Assembly: GCA_022710255.1 (NCBI GenBank)
Contig: JAKLHG010000013.1
Coordinates: forward strand, 1 to 19,416
From: Candidatus Hydrogenedentota bacterium
GTDB lineage: Bacteria; Hydrogenedentota; Hydrogenedentia; Hydrogenedentales; CAITNO01
Direction: 5' to 3'
Length of the DNA stretch: 19,416 nucleotides
Each line of letters opens with the position of its first letter. The stretch's first letter is position 1. Below, one piece after another: positions 6,235 to 14,595 of this stretch. Below the pieces are notes generated by a model. The model searched no databases. It was given only the letters and a program-made list of their open reading frames with translations, and was not told the DNA's origin. The position numbers and the translations under genes were made by a program.

Positions 6235-6307
6235 AAAGGACATAAGGGACAGGCAGGATGAACCTGTCAGAAGTCCGTTTGCTGTCCTCAGGTCCCTGAT
6301 GTCCTTT
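6235..6307. repeat. 16-bp inverted repeat between membrane-protein and aminotransferase genes
   Basis: AAAGGACATAAGGGAC (6235-6250) pairs with GTCCCTGATGTCCTTT (6292-6307) with one mismatch. A smaller GACAGG/CCTGTC pair lies inside. GGACA-type words also occur at 6220, 6238 and 6247. The structure is in the minus-strand spacer after the membrane-protein stop. It could be a terminator or attenuator, or a small palindromic repeat element. Confidence 0.5.
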
Positions 6308-6348
6308 CGGCTGTCTCCGCAAGTCGGGCACATCATAGCATACCTGTT

Positions 6349-7839
6349 TTACTCGTATGGAACCCGGACCACTGGAAAGGGCCGGGCGCCCGCCTCCAAG
6401 TCGAGCCGTGCCGGTTCCGGCGGATGGCTGCGCCGCTGCCACCAAGCCCGGGAAAACAAACGGGGCTTATCCGGTGTGGCGGAAGTATGCCCCCGCACGG
6501 ATACCGTCATTTTTTCAGGGGAATAGTGGAGCACGTCAATGGTTGCAGGCATTGCGAGCGAAAGCGGCATCAGGCCTGTTACCGGCAACGCGGTGCTGAA
6601 AGGCGTATCATAATATACGGATTGGGCGTACATCACCGGCACGGTACCACTGTACTGGAGGTCCGGCGCTACAGCCAACAGTTGCCCCGGATGCTGTGCG
6701 GCTGTTTCCATCGCCGCCTGCCGGAAACGACGCACGGCATGACCGCCCTGGAGCCAATGTACATTCGTCCATACCTGGCAGGCCATGGCCACCACGCAGA
6801 ACAGTGTGGAAAGGCGAACCACGGAGGCGCGCCACCGGGGACGTTCCAACAGTGCCTGGAATCCTCCCGCCACAGCGAGGGAAAGCAAAGCCAGGGGAAT
6901 CACAAGGATTCCACCGCCCGCCAAGGTCACCGGGTCAACACCGCGAGCGCCCTGAAGCAGGCGGAAGGATACCGCACCAAGCAACCCAAACGTGAGCAGG
7001 GGCGTACGCGCCCCTCGCATCAGCAGCATCGCCAGGGCAACCAACATCACCCCGCATCCCCAGCCGAGCACCGGCCAAAACTCAAAAAGGGCGACCGTAT
7101 CCGGCAGCAAGCCTATGGGGTATAGAACCAGGTATAACGGCACAAAGACACGCGCAGGCTGCCAGGCCCCTTCCATGGCCCACTGCCCGCTGATAAAATA
7201 CATGGCAAAGCCGACAATCACAATGGGCCACAACCGGCGGCTCCGGCCGGGAAACTCCCGAAAGAAACATCCTTCGAGCACCATCAGCACCAGGAAAAGC
7301 GGAACCAAATCCGGACAAGCCAGCACGGCCCCGATATAGGCTGCCGGGGGCAGCAGGAGGAACCGGAATTTTTGCCGCAGCCGGGAACAGGCGTACACAA
7401 GCAGCACGACAAGGCCAAGCAGTCCAGGCAGCAGATATCGAAGGCCGCTCAACAACAGTACCCCTTCCGTTTTTATGGGGTTGGCCATGAACAATACTGC
7501 GGCAATGGAACCCAGCCACCAAGGGCCTTTGCCCAGGATTCTGGTCAGAACCAGCAGTAGCGCCATGCAGCCATAAAGTAGAGCGAGGTTAACCAGGAAA
7601 TACATCCAGGCATAACCGCCGAAGATAGAGAGCATTCCGGAAAACAGTTCCCCCGCAACCGGGCCAAGGTGGTCAGGCCGGGCCAGGGCGGCAAAATCAA
7701 TCCCCAACGGCGACAAGCCGAGCGTCCAACCAAAAACCACCAACAGGTACAGGGCATCCATCACCAAGAACACCTTGACATTTCCCGTTCTTACGCTGGA
7801 GGAGCTGCCGTTGTAATATTGAGTCTCACTCTGGTTCAT
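6349..7839 (-). CDS. Large polytopic membrane protein of unknown function
   Basis: This 496-residue protein (ATG at 7839, with GGGA just upstream) has many hydrophobic segments, roughly ten to twelve. Examples are FLVMDALYLLVVFGWTLG, YFLVNLALLYGCMALLLVL, YLLPGLLGLVVLLVYAC, GVMLVALAMLLM and VIPLALLSLAVAGG. After the last membrane segment comes a soluble C-terminal part of about 130 residues beginning WLQGGHAVRRFRQAAMETAA, with AVAPDLQYSG. The layout, an integral membrane block with a soluble tail, resembles GT-C-type glycosyltransferases and other glycan-assembly membrane proteins. However, I see no diagnostic D/E-rich loop motif, so no function is assigned. A TTG 18 bases further upstream is an alternative start. 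The next gene on the strand is the sugar aminotransferase, which supports, without proving, a role in surface glycan or glycolipid assembly. Confidence 0.8.
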   Translation of the reverse strand: MNQSETQYYNGSSSSVRTGNVKVFLVMDALYLLVVFGWTLGLSPLGIDFAALARPDHLGPVAGELFSGMLSIFGGYAWMYFLVNLALLYGCMALLLVLTRILGKGPWWLGSIAAVLFMANPIKTEGVLLLSGLRYLLPGLLGLVVLLVYACSRLRQKFRFLLLPPAAYIGAVLACPDLVPLFLVLMVLEGCFFREFPGRSRRLWPIVIVGFAMYFISGQWAMEGAWQPARVFVPLYLVLYPIGLLPDTVALFEFWPVLGWGCGVMLVALAMLLMRGARTPLLTFGLLGAVSFRLLQGARGVDPVTLAGGGILVIPLALLSLAVAGGFQALLERPRWRASVVRLSTLFCVVAMACQVWTNVHWLQGGHAVRRFRQAAMETAAQHPGQLLAVAPDLQYSGTVPVMYAQSVYYDTPFSTALPVTGLMPLSLAMPATIDVLHYSPEKMTVSVRGHTSATPDKPRLFSRAWWQRRSHPPEPARLDLEAGARPFPVVRVPYE

Positions 7840-8033
7840 AGTATTCCCGAAAAACAAGTATATCGCCTTGCCTCAATTTCATAATACTATAATATACCTG
7901 CAGGGGGTAAAGGAAGAATACATTGGTTATATAGTGAGACATAAGATTTCACGATGGGGAAAGTCAAAATAGGGTATAATATCGTAGTCAGGTCGTTTGT
8001 AAATAATTTATTCAATGAACAAAGGATTATGCA
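7840..8033. promoter_or_regulatory. Divergent promoter region
   Basis: This AT-rich spacer separates the leftward membrane-protein gene from the rightward repeat-protein gene. On the plus strand a perfect TATAAT lies at 7975-7980; no good -35 box was found at the usual distance. AAAGGA at 8021-8026 is a well-placed ribosome-binding site for the ATG at 8034. On the minus strand the AT-rich stretch at about 7883-7898 contains overlapping -10-like words. Confidence 0.5.
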
Positions 8034-9869
8034 ATGAAGATGCAGACAAGCGTTATCCGTATCACTTTGCTAGTGGGTATTTTATTCAGTTTAGCGGCGG
8101 TTACTGACTTCGCCGAAGCCCAGACGGGCTCGCTTTCGGGTGTGGTGCGCAGCGGCACCACCCTTGTAAACAAAGCTCAAGTACGCCTTTCCCCCGGCAC
8201 TCGCACAGAAACCTCGAACTTTTTAGGCGTTTTTTCCTTTTCTGATTTGCCGGTTGGCGAGTATACCATCCGGGTCACGGCGTCCGGATATCAGACTTGG
8301 AACGGCAGCAAGACCATTATAGGCGGCATTAATGTCCAGGATGTGGAACTAACGCCCCTGGTGGCGACGGGTTCTCTCACGGGTGTAGTGCGCAGCGGGG
8401 CCACGCTGGTTGGCGGGGCATTGGTTTCGCTTTCCCCGGGCAACCTCAAGGAGATGACGAACATGGTCGGCACGTTTTCTTTTTCCGACCTGCCTGCAGG
8501 AGACTATGCCATTACCGTTACGGCAGACGGGTATGAACCTTGGAGCGGCAGTAAGACCATTGTGAGCGGCACAAACCTGCAGGACGTGGAACTGACGCCT
8601 CTGGTGGAGACAGGTTCCCTTACCGGCGCAGTGCGCAGCGGCGCCACCCTCATCTCCGGGGCGCTGGTGGCGCTTTCACCCGGGGGATATGAGGCAACGA
8701 CCAGTATAGCAGGCACCTTCAATTTTACCGATCTGCCCGTGGGCGATTATTCCATCACTGTTACGGCAGACGGGTATGAACCATGGAATGGCAGCAAAAC
8801 CATCGTGAGCGGCATCAACCTGCAGGACGTGGAACTGACGGCCATCGTGGAGACGGGTTCCCTTACCGGGACGGTGCGCAGCGGGGCTACGCTGATTTCA
8901 GGCGCGGTGGTAAGCCTTTCGCCCGGGGGTTACGAGACGACGACCAGTTTTGCAGGCACGTTTAATTTCACCGATCTTCCCATAGGGGATTATGCCATTA
9001 CTGTTACTGCGGCGGGGTATGAACCATGGAACGGCAGCAAAACCATTATAGGCGGCATCAATCTGCAGGACGTGGAACTGACGGCCATCGTGGAGACGGG
9101 TTCCCTTTCCGGCGTGGTGCGCAGCGGCGCTACCCTCATTTCCGGGGCGCTGGTGGCGCTTTCACCCGGGGGATATGAGGCAATAACCAGTATAGCAGGC
9201 ACGTTTAATTTTGCCGATCTGCCGGTGGGCGATTATGCCATCACGGTAACGGCAGCAGGATATCAACCCTGGAGCGGCAGCAAAACCGTTGCAAGCGGTA
9301 TCAACGTTCAGGACGTGGAACTGACGGCGGTATCGAATGAAGGAGAAACGCCTGAAACGGGTTCCCTTTCCGGTGTGGTACGAAGCGGTCTCACATTTGT
9401 GTCGGGCGCTGTGGTATCCCTTTCTCCCGGGGGATATGAGGCAACGACCAGTATAGCAGGCACGTTTAATTTTGCCGATCTTCCCGTTGGGGATTATGCC
9501 ATTACCGTTACCGCGGCGGGGTATGAACCCTGGAGCGGCAGTAAAACCGTTGGGAGCGGTATCAACCTGCAGGACGTGGAACTGACGCCCGCCGGGAAAG
9601 AAGGAGAAAGTGAAGGTGAATCCGAGGGTGAACTCGAAGGCGAGCCGGAGGGTGAACCGGAAGGTGAAGAAGCCATACTTCATCCGGCGGATTTGAACGA
9701 CGATTGGCGCATTGTCCTGAGCGAAGCCATTGCCTATCTGTCCGGCTGGCAGCAGGGCAGCAACCCCCTGGGATATGCCATTCGCGCCGCGTATCTCTGG
9801 CAGAACGGCGAACTCTATGCTTATGACCCTGCGAATGCTGCGCCCATGTGCTGGGTTCTGGCGCAATAA
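8034..9869 (+). CDS. Secreted tandem-repeat protein with carboxypeptidase-regulatory-like domains and dockerin-like tail
   Basis: This 611-residue protein has an N-terminal Sec signal (hydrophobic core ITLLVGILFSLAAVT, cleavage likely near FAEAQ at residue 30). Residues 31 to about 520 are six repeats of about 81 residues. Each begins TGSL-(S/T)-G-x-VRSG and contains SLSPGG, FNFxDLPVGDYAITVTAxGY and W-x-GSKT, ending QDVELT. This is the beta-sandwich pattern of carboxypeptidase regulatory-like or PEGA-like domains, which decorate surface proteins. A Glu-Gly-rich linker (about 524-545) leads to a C-terminal segment HPADLNDDWRIVLSEAIAYL and YAIRAAYLWQNGELYAYDP. The D-x-N-x-D spacing there resembles a dockerin or EF-hand loop. 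Such linker-plus-tail ends probably act in surface anchoring or sorting in this kind of organism. There is no catalytic domain. The gene stands alone, with its own promoter and a palindrome downstream. Confidence 0.85.
   Translation: MKMQTSVIRITLLVGILFSLAAVTDFAEAQTGSLSGVVRSGTTLVNKAQVRLSPGTRTETSNFLGVFSFSDLPVGEYTIRVTASGYQTWNGSKTIIGGINVQDVELTPLVATGSLTGVVRSGATLVGGALVSLSPGNLKEMTNMVGTFSFSDLPAGDYAITVTADGYEPWSGSKTIVSGTNLQDVELTPLVETGSLTGAVRSGATLISGALVALSPGGYEATTSIAGTFNFTDLPVGDYSITVTADGYEPWNGSKTIVSGINLQDVELTAIVETGSLTGTVRSGATLISGAVVSLSPGGYETTTSFAGTFNFTDLPIGDYAITVTAAGYEPWNGSKTIIGGINLQDVELTAIVETGSLSGVVRSGATLISGALVALSPGGYEAITSIAGTFNFADLPVGDYAITVTAAGYQPWSGSKTVASGINVQDVELTAVSNEGETPETGSLSGVVRSGLTFVSGAVVSLSPGGYEATTSIAGTFNFADLPVGDYAITVTAAGYEPWSGSKTVGSGINLQDVELTPAGKEGESEGESEGELEGEPEGEPEGEEAILHPADLNDDWRIVLSEAIAYLSGWQQGSNPLGYAIRAAYLWQNGELYAYDPANAAPMCWVLAQ
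8124..9593 (+). repeat. Six in-frame coding repeats with a 243-bp period
   Basis: Units begin at 8124, 8367, 8610, 8853, 9096 and 9357. The first four spacings are exactly 243 bases. The fifth unit is 18 bases longer (261) because of an extra NEGETPE-like insert. Units 3 to 6 are the most alike in DNA, while unit 1 is the most diverged. The unit count is likely to vary between strains and to be collapse-prone in assemblies. Confidence 0.9.
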
Positions 9870-10265
9870 CGCAGGGGGACGTGGACAGTCTTTGTGTAGT
9901 GGCTCTTCGGGTGCGGTTTTAATGCCGCGGCATGCGTTTCCGTGTGCAGGTTAAAACATCGGCCTCGTGTACCGGCGTGAATGCATATCCGCCGGCACAG
10001 GGGGCTTTCCTTTGTCCGGGAACACTTTCAGTGCGGTCACGTGGAAACCGGCTGTGAAACCGGAACTATTTTTGTAAAGTCTTGTAACCAAAGGAACTTT
10101 ATATATTGCAGCATGTTTGACAATGCCCGCATGAAGAGAGGAAGATATGCGGGGTGTCGTATACCCGTATATAGCGGTAGTATTGCGGCATCCGGTCCCC
10201 TTTAACCCTTTCAGGAGCACCGCTCCTGGTTTATTTAACCGTATTCGAAAATGGAGATAACGAGC
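9870..10265. other. Gene-free stretch with nested palindrome and 5' hairpin
   Basis: No convincing gene was seen in this stretch of nearly 400 bases. A perfect 12-bp palindrome ATGCCGCGGCAT (9922-9933) lies inside a GTTTTAA (9916-9922) and TTAAAAC (9951-9957) pair and may end the upstream transcript. An ATG at 10251 is in frame with the next gene. The ATG at 10266, eight bases after GGAGAT, is the better start. Confidence 0.6.
10212..10236 (+). terminator. Terminator-like hairpin upstream of the first oxidoreductase
   Basis: CAGGAGC (10212-10218) and GCTCCTG (10222-10228) form a perfect 7-bp stem with a three-base loop, followed by GTTTATTT. It lies about 30 bases before the start codon, so it is either the end of an upstream transcript or a leader hairpin of the oxidoreductase mRNA. 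Confidence 0.5.
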
Positions 10266-11636
10266 ATGAAGGAATTCCAGTTAAGCCGTCGCGCATTCCT
10301 TGCGGCAACCACCACTTCCACGCTGATCGCGGGCGCGGCGAGAGTCTATGCAATCAACACCGCCAGCGTCGTCCCGCGCAAACTGTCGCCCAATGAGAAA
10401 CTGAACATCGCCTGCATCGGCGTGGGAGGCATGGGTGCCGGCGATGTCAAAGGATGCGCCGGAGAAAATATTGTCGCCCTGTGTGATGTGGATTCCAAGC
10501 GGGGGGAGGAATCCTTCTACAGACATCCCGATGCCAAACAGTTTAAAGATTTCCGCAAGATGCTCGAGGAAATGGACCAGGAAATTGATGCGGTCACCGT
10601 ATCCACGCCCGACCATATGCACGCACCGGCGGCCTACATGGCCATGTGCATGGGGAAGCACGTGCGTGTTCAGAAACCGCTTGCCCAGACGATTGCCGAA
10701 GCGCGGTTGCTCGCCAAAACGGCCAGGGAAAAGGGCGTTGTCAACGCCATGGGCAACCAGGGCCATTCAGGCGACGGTATACGTGAGCTGTGCGAAATGG
10801 TCTGGGCCGGCGCTATTGGCCAGGTCAAGGAAAGCCACACGTGGACAAACCGGCCCATTTGGCCCCAAGGCATTGCGGACCCGCTTCCCCCTGCGCCCGT
10901 CCCGGAATCCCTTGATTGGGATTTGTGGCTGGGTCCGGCGCCTGTGCGTGAATACGGAGACGGATACGCGCCGTTCAAATGGCGCGGCTGGTGGGATTTC
11001 GGTTGCGGCGCCATCGGCGACATGGCCTGTCACATTATGGACCCCGTATTCTGGGCGCTGAAATTGTATGAAGCCCCGTCGTATACGGTGGAAGTGGTCG
11101 AGCAGGAGGGCATGACCAAACAGACCTTCCCGAACAAATCGGTTATCAAATATGAATTTCCGGCCCGGGGCGACATGGAGGCGGTCACCGTTTACTGGTA
11201 TGACGGCGGCCTGCTGCCTAAACGCCCGGAAGGCGTTCCGGAAGACGAAAAATTGGCCGACGGCGACAATGGTTCGCTATTTATCGGCACGGACGGTATT
11301 TTAACCACTGGCACCTACGGCGGTGATTCGCGGTTGTTGCCTGCCGCGCGCATGAAGGATTACAAGAAACCCGAGGCCACCATCGAGCGCATCCCCGGAG
11401 AAAATCCCTACCTGCATTGGATCAACGCGTGCAAAACCGGCACGGTGGCCTCGTCCGATTTCAGTTACGCCGGACCGCTTACTGAAGTGGCGAACATGGG
11501 CAACGTGGCGTTGCTCGCCGGCGTCGGGCAAAAACTGGAGTTTGATGTGGCCTCCATGAAAATCACCAACAATGAAGCCGCCAATCAGTATCTTACGAAA
11601 CAATATCGCGCCCCGTGGGATTTCATGAAGTTCTAA
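10266..11636 (+). CDS. Tat-exported Gfo/Idh/MocA-family oxidoreductase (paralogue 1)
   Basis: This 456-residue protein begins with a twin-arginine signal, LSRRAFLAATTTSTLIAG, and so is exported folded, probably with its nucleotide bound. The Rossmann part has IACIGVGGMGAGD (nucleotide loop), VALCDVD and VSTPDHMHAPAAYMAM. The C-terminal alpha/beta part includes NRPIWPQG, FKWRGWWDFGCGAIGDMACH and DPVFWAL. These are typical of secreted members in sugar-degrading bacteria, which oxidise or reduce sugars or cyclitols with NAD(P). The family E-K-P motif reads VQKPLAQT here (codon CAG), so Glu is replaced by Gln while the catalytic Lys is kept. The protein is a close tandem paralogue of the next gene. 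It is followed by an intrinsic terminator, so the pair are probably separate transcripts. Substrate unknown. Confidence 0.92.
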   Translation: MKEFQLSRRAFLAATTTSTLIAGAARVYAINTASVVPRKLSPNEKLNIACIGVGGMGAGDVKGCAGENIVALCDVDSKRGEESFYRHPDAKQFKDFRKMLEEMDQEIDAVTVSTPDHMHAPAAYMAMCMGKHVRVQKPLAQTIAEARLLAKTAREKGVVNAMGNQGHSGDGIRELCEMVWAGAIGQVKESHTWTNRPIWPQGIADPLPPAPVPESLDWDLWLGPAPVREYGDGYAPFKWRGWWDFGCGAIGDMACHIMDPVFWALKLYEAPSYTVEVVEQEGMTKQTFPNKSVIKYEFPARGDMEAVTVYWYDGGLLPKRPEGVPEDEKLADGDNGSLFIGTDGILTTGTYGGDSRLLPAARMKDYKKPEATIERIPGENPYLHWINACKTGTVASSDFSYAGPLTEVANMGNVALLAGVGQKLEFDVASMKITNNEAANQYLTKQYRAPWDFMKF

Positions 11637-11652
11637 GAAGGTTGTATCTGGA

Positions 11653-11689
11653 AGCCGGGGCAGGAGGGAACGCCTGCGCCGGCTTTTTT
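11653..11689 (+). terminator. Intrinsic terminator after oxidoreductase paralogue 1
   Basis: AGCCGG at 11653 pairs with CCGGCT ending at 11684, with further GCAGG/CCTGC pairing inside and a short loop. A run of six T follows directly. This is a textbook rho-independent terminator, 17 bases after the stop codon. Confidence 0.88.
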
Positions 11690-11778
11690 CTGTCATCATT
11701 ACCCGGATGCGTAGAGGGTCGCTCCAGCGGACAATCCGCGATCCCAAGGCGCCACGATCAATTCATGGAGAATATGGA

Positions 11779-13146
11779 ATGACGAAAATCACCCTTTCCC
11801 GCCGCGCTTTTCTCGCGGCGACCACCACATCGACTCTGTTCGGCAGCGCATGGGCGCAGTCTGTAAACCCGGCCCGGGTTGTTCCCCGCAAGATATCCCC
11901 GAATGAAAAACTCAATGTCGCCGGCATCGGTGTGGGCGGCAAGGGCACACAGGATATCATGTCCTATAAAAAGGAAAACATCGTTGCCCTGTGCGATGTG
12001 GATACCGGCCGCGCCGAAGAGGCCTTTCACTTTCTTCCTGACGCGAAACGCTACCAGGACTACCGGAAAATGTTCGATGAGATGGGCAAAGATATCGACA
12101 TGGTTACCATCGCGACGCCGGACCATACCCATGCCCCGGCGGCCTACCTGGCCATGAAACTTGGCAAGCATGTGTATGTTGAAAAGCCCCTTACTCATAC
12201 CGTGGCCGAGGCGCGCCTGCTGGCGCAAACCGCCCGCGAGATGGGTGTGGCTACACAAATGGGCAACCAGGGGCACTCCGGAGACGGCGTCCGGGAACTG
12301 GCGGAAATGATTTGGAGCGGGGCCATTGGCGCCGTGCATGAAGTCCACGTCTGGACGGACCGACCCGGCAGCCGCTGGCCCCAGGGAGCGCCAAAGACGC
12401 CGCCGCCTGGAGAACCGGAGCCGGAGACACTGAGCTGGGACTTGTGGTTGGGTGCTGCGCCCATGCGCCCCTATAACCAACTGTACGCTCCGTTTAAATG
12501 GCGCGGCTGGTGGGATTTCGGCTGCGGCGGCCTGGGCGACATGGCCTGCCATATTATGGACCCGGCCTTCTTCGCGCTGAAACTGGGAGAGGCCAAAACC
12601 TTTAGTGTTGAGCCCATAAACCAGGAAGAAGCCAACGACCAGACCTACCCGCTCAATGCCGTGATCAAGTATCATTTCCCGGCCCGGGCGGATATGAGTC
12701 CCGTGGATATCTACTGGTATGAAAACGGTCGGAAACCGACCCGGCCTGAAGGCATACCGGAAGGGCAGGTACTTGGGGATGACAAAAACGGTTCGTTGTT
12801 TGTGGGCGAAAGCGGCTGGATAACGGCAGGGGAATATGGCGGTAAAGCGCGCCTGTTGCCCGATGAACGCATGGCGGAGTATACGCCGCCGGCTCCCACC
12901 CTCGAACGGGTGAGCGGCGCCAACCATTACCGCAGTTTCCTCAACGCATGCAAAGGCGGCTCTCCGGCCGCGTCCAACTTCGACTATGCCGGCCCCTTTA
13001 CGGAAATGGTGCTTTTTGGAAACATTGCCTTGCGCACGAACCGGCGCGTCGAATATGATGTGGAAACAATGACGATACCGAACGATACCGATGCTGGAAA
13101 ATTCCTGACCAAGGAATACAGGAAGGGCTGGGAATTGCCCGTATAG
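11779..13146 (+). CDS. Tat-exported Gfo/Idh/MocA-family oxidoreductase (paralogue 2)
   Basis: This 455-residue protein is highly similar along its whole length to the preceding gene, so the two arose by tandem duplication. The Tat signal is LSRRAFLAATTTSTLFGSAWAQ-like, with likely cleavage after AWA. The nucleotide loop is VAGIGVGGKGTQD, followed by VALCDVD, ATPDHTHAPAAYLAM and the canonical VEKPLTHT, which keeps the Glu changed in paralogue 1. FKWRGWWDFGCGGLGDMACH and DPAFFALKLGEA are shared. The ATG at 11779 has GGAG eight bases upstream; a frame extension to 11707 adds 24 residues ahead of the signal and is rejected. Expected to work in the periplasm as an NAD(P)-linked sugar oxidoreductase. 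Substrate unknown. No strong terminator follows, so read-through to the next gene is possible. Confidence 0.92.
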   Translation: MTKITLSRRAFLAATTTSTLFGSAWAQSVNPARVVPRKISPNEKLNVAGIGVGGKGTQDIMSYKKENIVALCDVDTGRAEEAFHFLPDAKRYQDYRKMFDEMGKDIDMVTIATPDHTHAPAAYLAMKLGKHVYVEKPLTHTVAEARLLAQTAREMGVATQMGNQGHSGDGVRELAEMIWSGAIGAVHEVHVWTDRPGSRWPQGAPKTPPPGEPEPETLSWDLWLGAAPMRPYNQLYAPFKWRGWWDFGCGGLGDMACHIMDPAFFALKLGEAKTFSVEPINQEEANDQTYPLNAVIKYHFPARADMSPVDIYWYENGRKPTRPEGIPEGQVLGDDKNGSLFVGESGWITAGEYGGKARLLPDERMAEYTPPAPTLERVSGANHYRSFLNACKGGSPAASNFDYAGPFTEMVLFGNIALRTNRRVEYDVETMTIPNDTDAGKFLTKEYRKGWELPV

Positions 13147-13160
13147 CGGGTCGCGGGACT

Positions 13161-13245
13161 ACAACCGTGACTGCGGGTATCGCAATGGCTCCCGGTTGTC
13201 GGGGTGTCACCCGGTATAATAAAGCAACCATGAAAGGAACATGCT
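13161..13245 (+). promoter_or_regulatory. Spacer with inverted repeats and a -10 box
   Basis: ACAACCG (13161-13167) pairs with CGGTTGT (13193-13199), and an 11-base palindrome GGGTGTCACCC sits at 13203-13213. A perfect TATAAT is at 13215-13220, 26 bases before the next ATG, with AAAGGA as ribosome-binding site near 13232. No good -35 hexamer was found. The palindrome touching the -10 box could be an operator. Confidence 0.45.
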
Positions 13246-14223
13246 ATGACTACTCGAATGCTGGTGTCGGGATTCCTGATGGCGGCCGCCGTATGCGCGC
13301 CCGTGCTGGCGGAGGATACACCGCTGAAAATCGGACTTATCGGACTGGACACTTCTCATGTCATCGTTTATTCCCAGTTATTGAATGACACCGAAAATGC
13401 CGACCATGTGCCTGGCGGCAAAATTGTGGCCGCATACAAGGGCGGCAGTCCCGATCTGAAACCCAGCGCCTCGCGTGTGGACGACTACACGAAACAGTTG
13501 GAAGAAGACTTTGGCGTCAAGATCGTTCCCACCATCGAAGAACTTTGCAGCATGGTGGATGCGGTGTTGTTGACCAGCGTGGATGGGCGGCCCCATCTGG
13601 AGCAGGTTCGACCGGTGTTTAAGGCAGGCAAACGGGTCTTTATTGACAAGCCGCTGGCAGGTTCCCTTGCCGACGCCAAGGCCATTGTCGCACTGGGCAA
13701 GGAAACCGGGGTGCCCTGGTTCAGTTCGTCTTCATATCGTTTTTATGAGAGCCTGCAGGAACTGAAGAAACAGGATGTGGGCGAAGTGCGTGGCGCCATT
13801 TCCTATGGCCCCTGCCATCTCGAACCCACCCACCCCGACCTGTTCTGGTACGGTGTTCACCCGACGGAAGCGCTGTATACCATTATGGGCACCGGATGTG
13901 AAACGGTTACCTGCGCCAAGACAGAGCAGTTTCATGTGGTGACGGGCGTATGGTCCGATGGCCGTGTGGGCACCCTGTACGGCCTGCGTACCGGTTCGGA
14001 ACCGCACAAGGTTACCGTCTTCGGCGCCAAGGCAGTCGCCGAACAGCAGGAAGGCGGCAGTTATGCGCCGTTGGTGCGGGAGATTATCACCTTCTTCCGC
14101 ACCGGCGTGCCCCCGGTACCGCCGGAAGAAACCCTCGAGATGTTCGCCTTTATGGAGGCGGCCGATGAAAGTATCCGCCGCGGCGGCGCGCCCGTTCCCC
14201 TGGCGGAACTCTTAGCCAAGTAA
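13246..14223 (+). CDS. Sec-exported Gfo/Idh/MocA-family oxidoreductase (third, divergent)
   Basis: This 325-residue protein has a Sec-type signal (MLVSGFLMAAAVCAPVLAE) rather than the Tat signal of its two neighbours. The Rossmann start reads LKIGLIGLDTSHV, so the usual G-x-G-x-x-G loop is replaced by G-L-I-G-L-D-T-S-H. This variant is recognisable in a subset of the family. Other landmarks are VDAVLLTSVDGRPHLEQV, VFIDKPLAGSLADAK (D-K-P in place of E-K-P), WYGVHPTEALYTIMGTG with its conserved His, and a C-terminal helix EMFAFMEAADESIRRGG. Length is close to the family core of about 330. Sec export would require cofactor binding outside the cytoplasm or loss of catalysis, which is odd for an NAD(P) enzyme. 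It probably acts with the two Tat-exported relatives on the same compounds. Confidence 0.87.
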   Translation: MTTRMLVSGFLMAAAVCAPVLAEDTPLKIGLIGLDTSHVIVYSQLLNDTENADHVPGGKIVAAYKGGSPDLKPSASRVDDYTKQLEEDFGVKIVPTIEELCSMVDAVLLTSVDGRPHLEQVRPVFKAGKRVFIDKPLAGSLADAKAIVALGKETGVPWFSSSSYRFYESLQELKKQDVGEVRGAISYGPCHLEPTHPDLFWYGVHPTEALYTIMGTGCETVTCAKTEQFHVVTGVWSDGRVGTLYGLRTGSEPHKVTVFGAKAVAEQQEGGSYAPLVREIITFFRTGVPPVPPEETLEMFAFMEAADESIRRGGAPVPLAELLAK

Positions 14224-14285
14224 TCTTTTAACCAACGGCGCCCTGCGAGGCTGTTGCCCCAGACAGCACCTCCTGCAACATCATT

Positions 14286-14321
14286 ATGGCCGGCATCCCT
14301 TATACAAGGAATGCCGGCCAT
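14286..14321. terminator. Strong hairpin downstream of the third oxidoreductase
   Basis: ATGGCCGGCATCCCTT (14286-14301) pairs with the segment 14306-14321 at 15 of 16 positions around a four-base loop. It lies 62 bases after the stop. There is no T-run, so it may be a transcript-stabilising or bidirectional structure rather than a classic terminator. The rest of 14224-14650 holds no convincing gene. Confidence 0.6.
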
Positions 14322-14595
14322 GCCTGTCTTGGACCGGCTAACCGGCCCTTGAATAGAAAGGCCACCATGGAGCAGATGGTTTCTACTCTGTGCTTCCCCG
14401 TTATAACTTCCTGTACTATGGAGAATAAGCCTGCCGTTGAGATCGGAATACGGGAATATTGAATCGCCTTGGGTGTTTTGGTTGACATTCCCCCTTTAAA
14501 AACGGTAGCCTGAAAGCAGTTGTCAGGTATTTGCGGGCTTAAGAATGGTGCTGCAGCGACAATGACGTTGACATCGGCGCCTCGGATGAAGGAAC

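Noticed and set aside
8124..9593. 243-bp repeats as an array of mobile or CRISPR units
   Set aside because: They are in-frame protein domains within one continuous secreted protein gene.
11758..12927. 389-residue minus-strand open frame
   Set aside because: It is a shadow of the GC-rich oxidoreductase gene on the plus strand, with no domain of its own.
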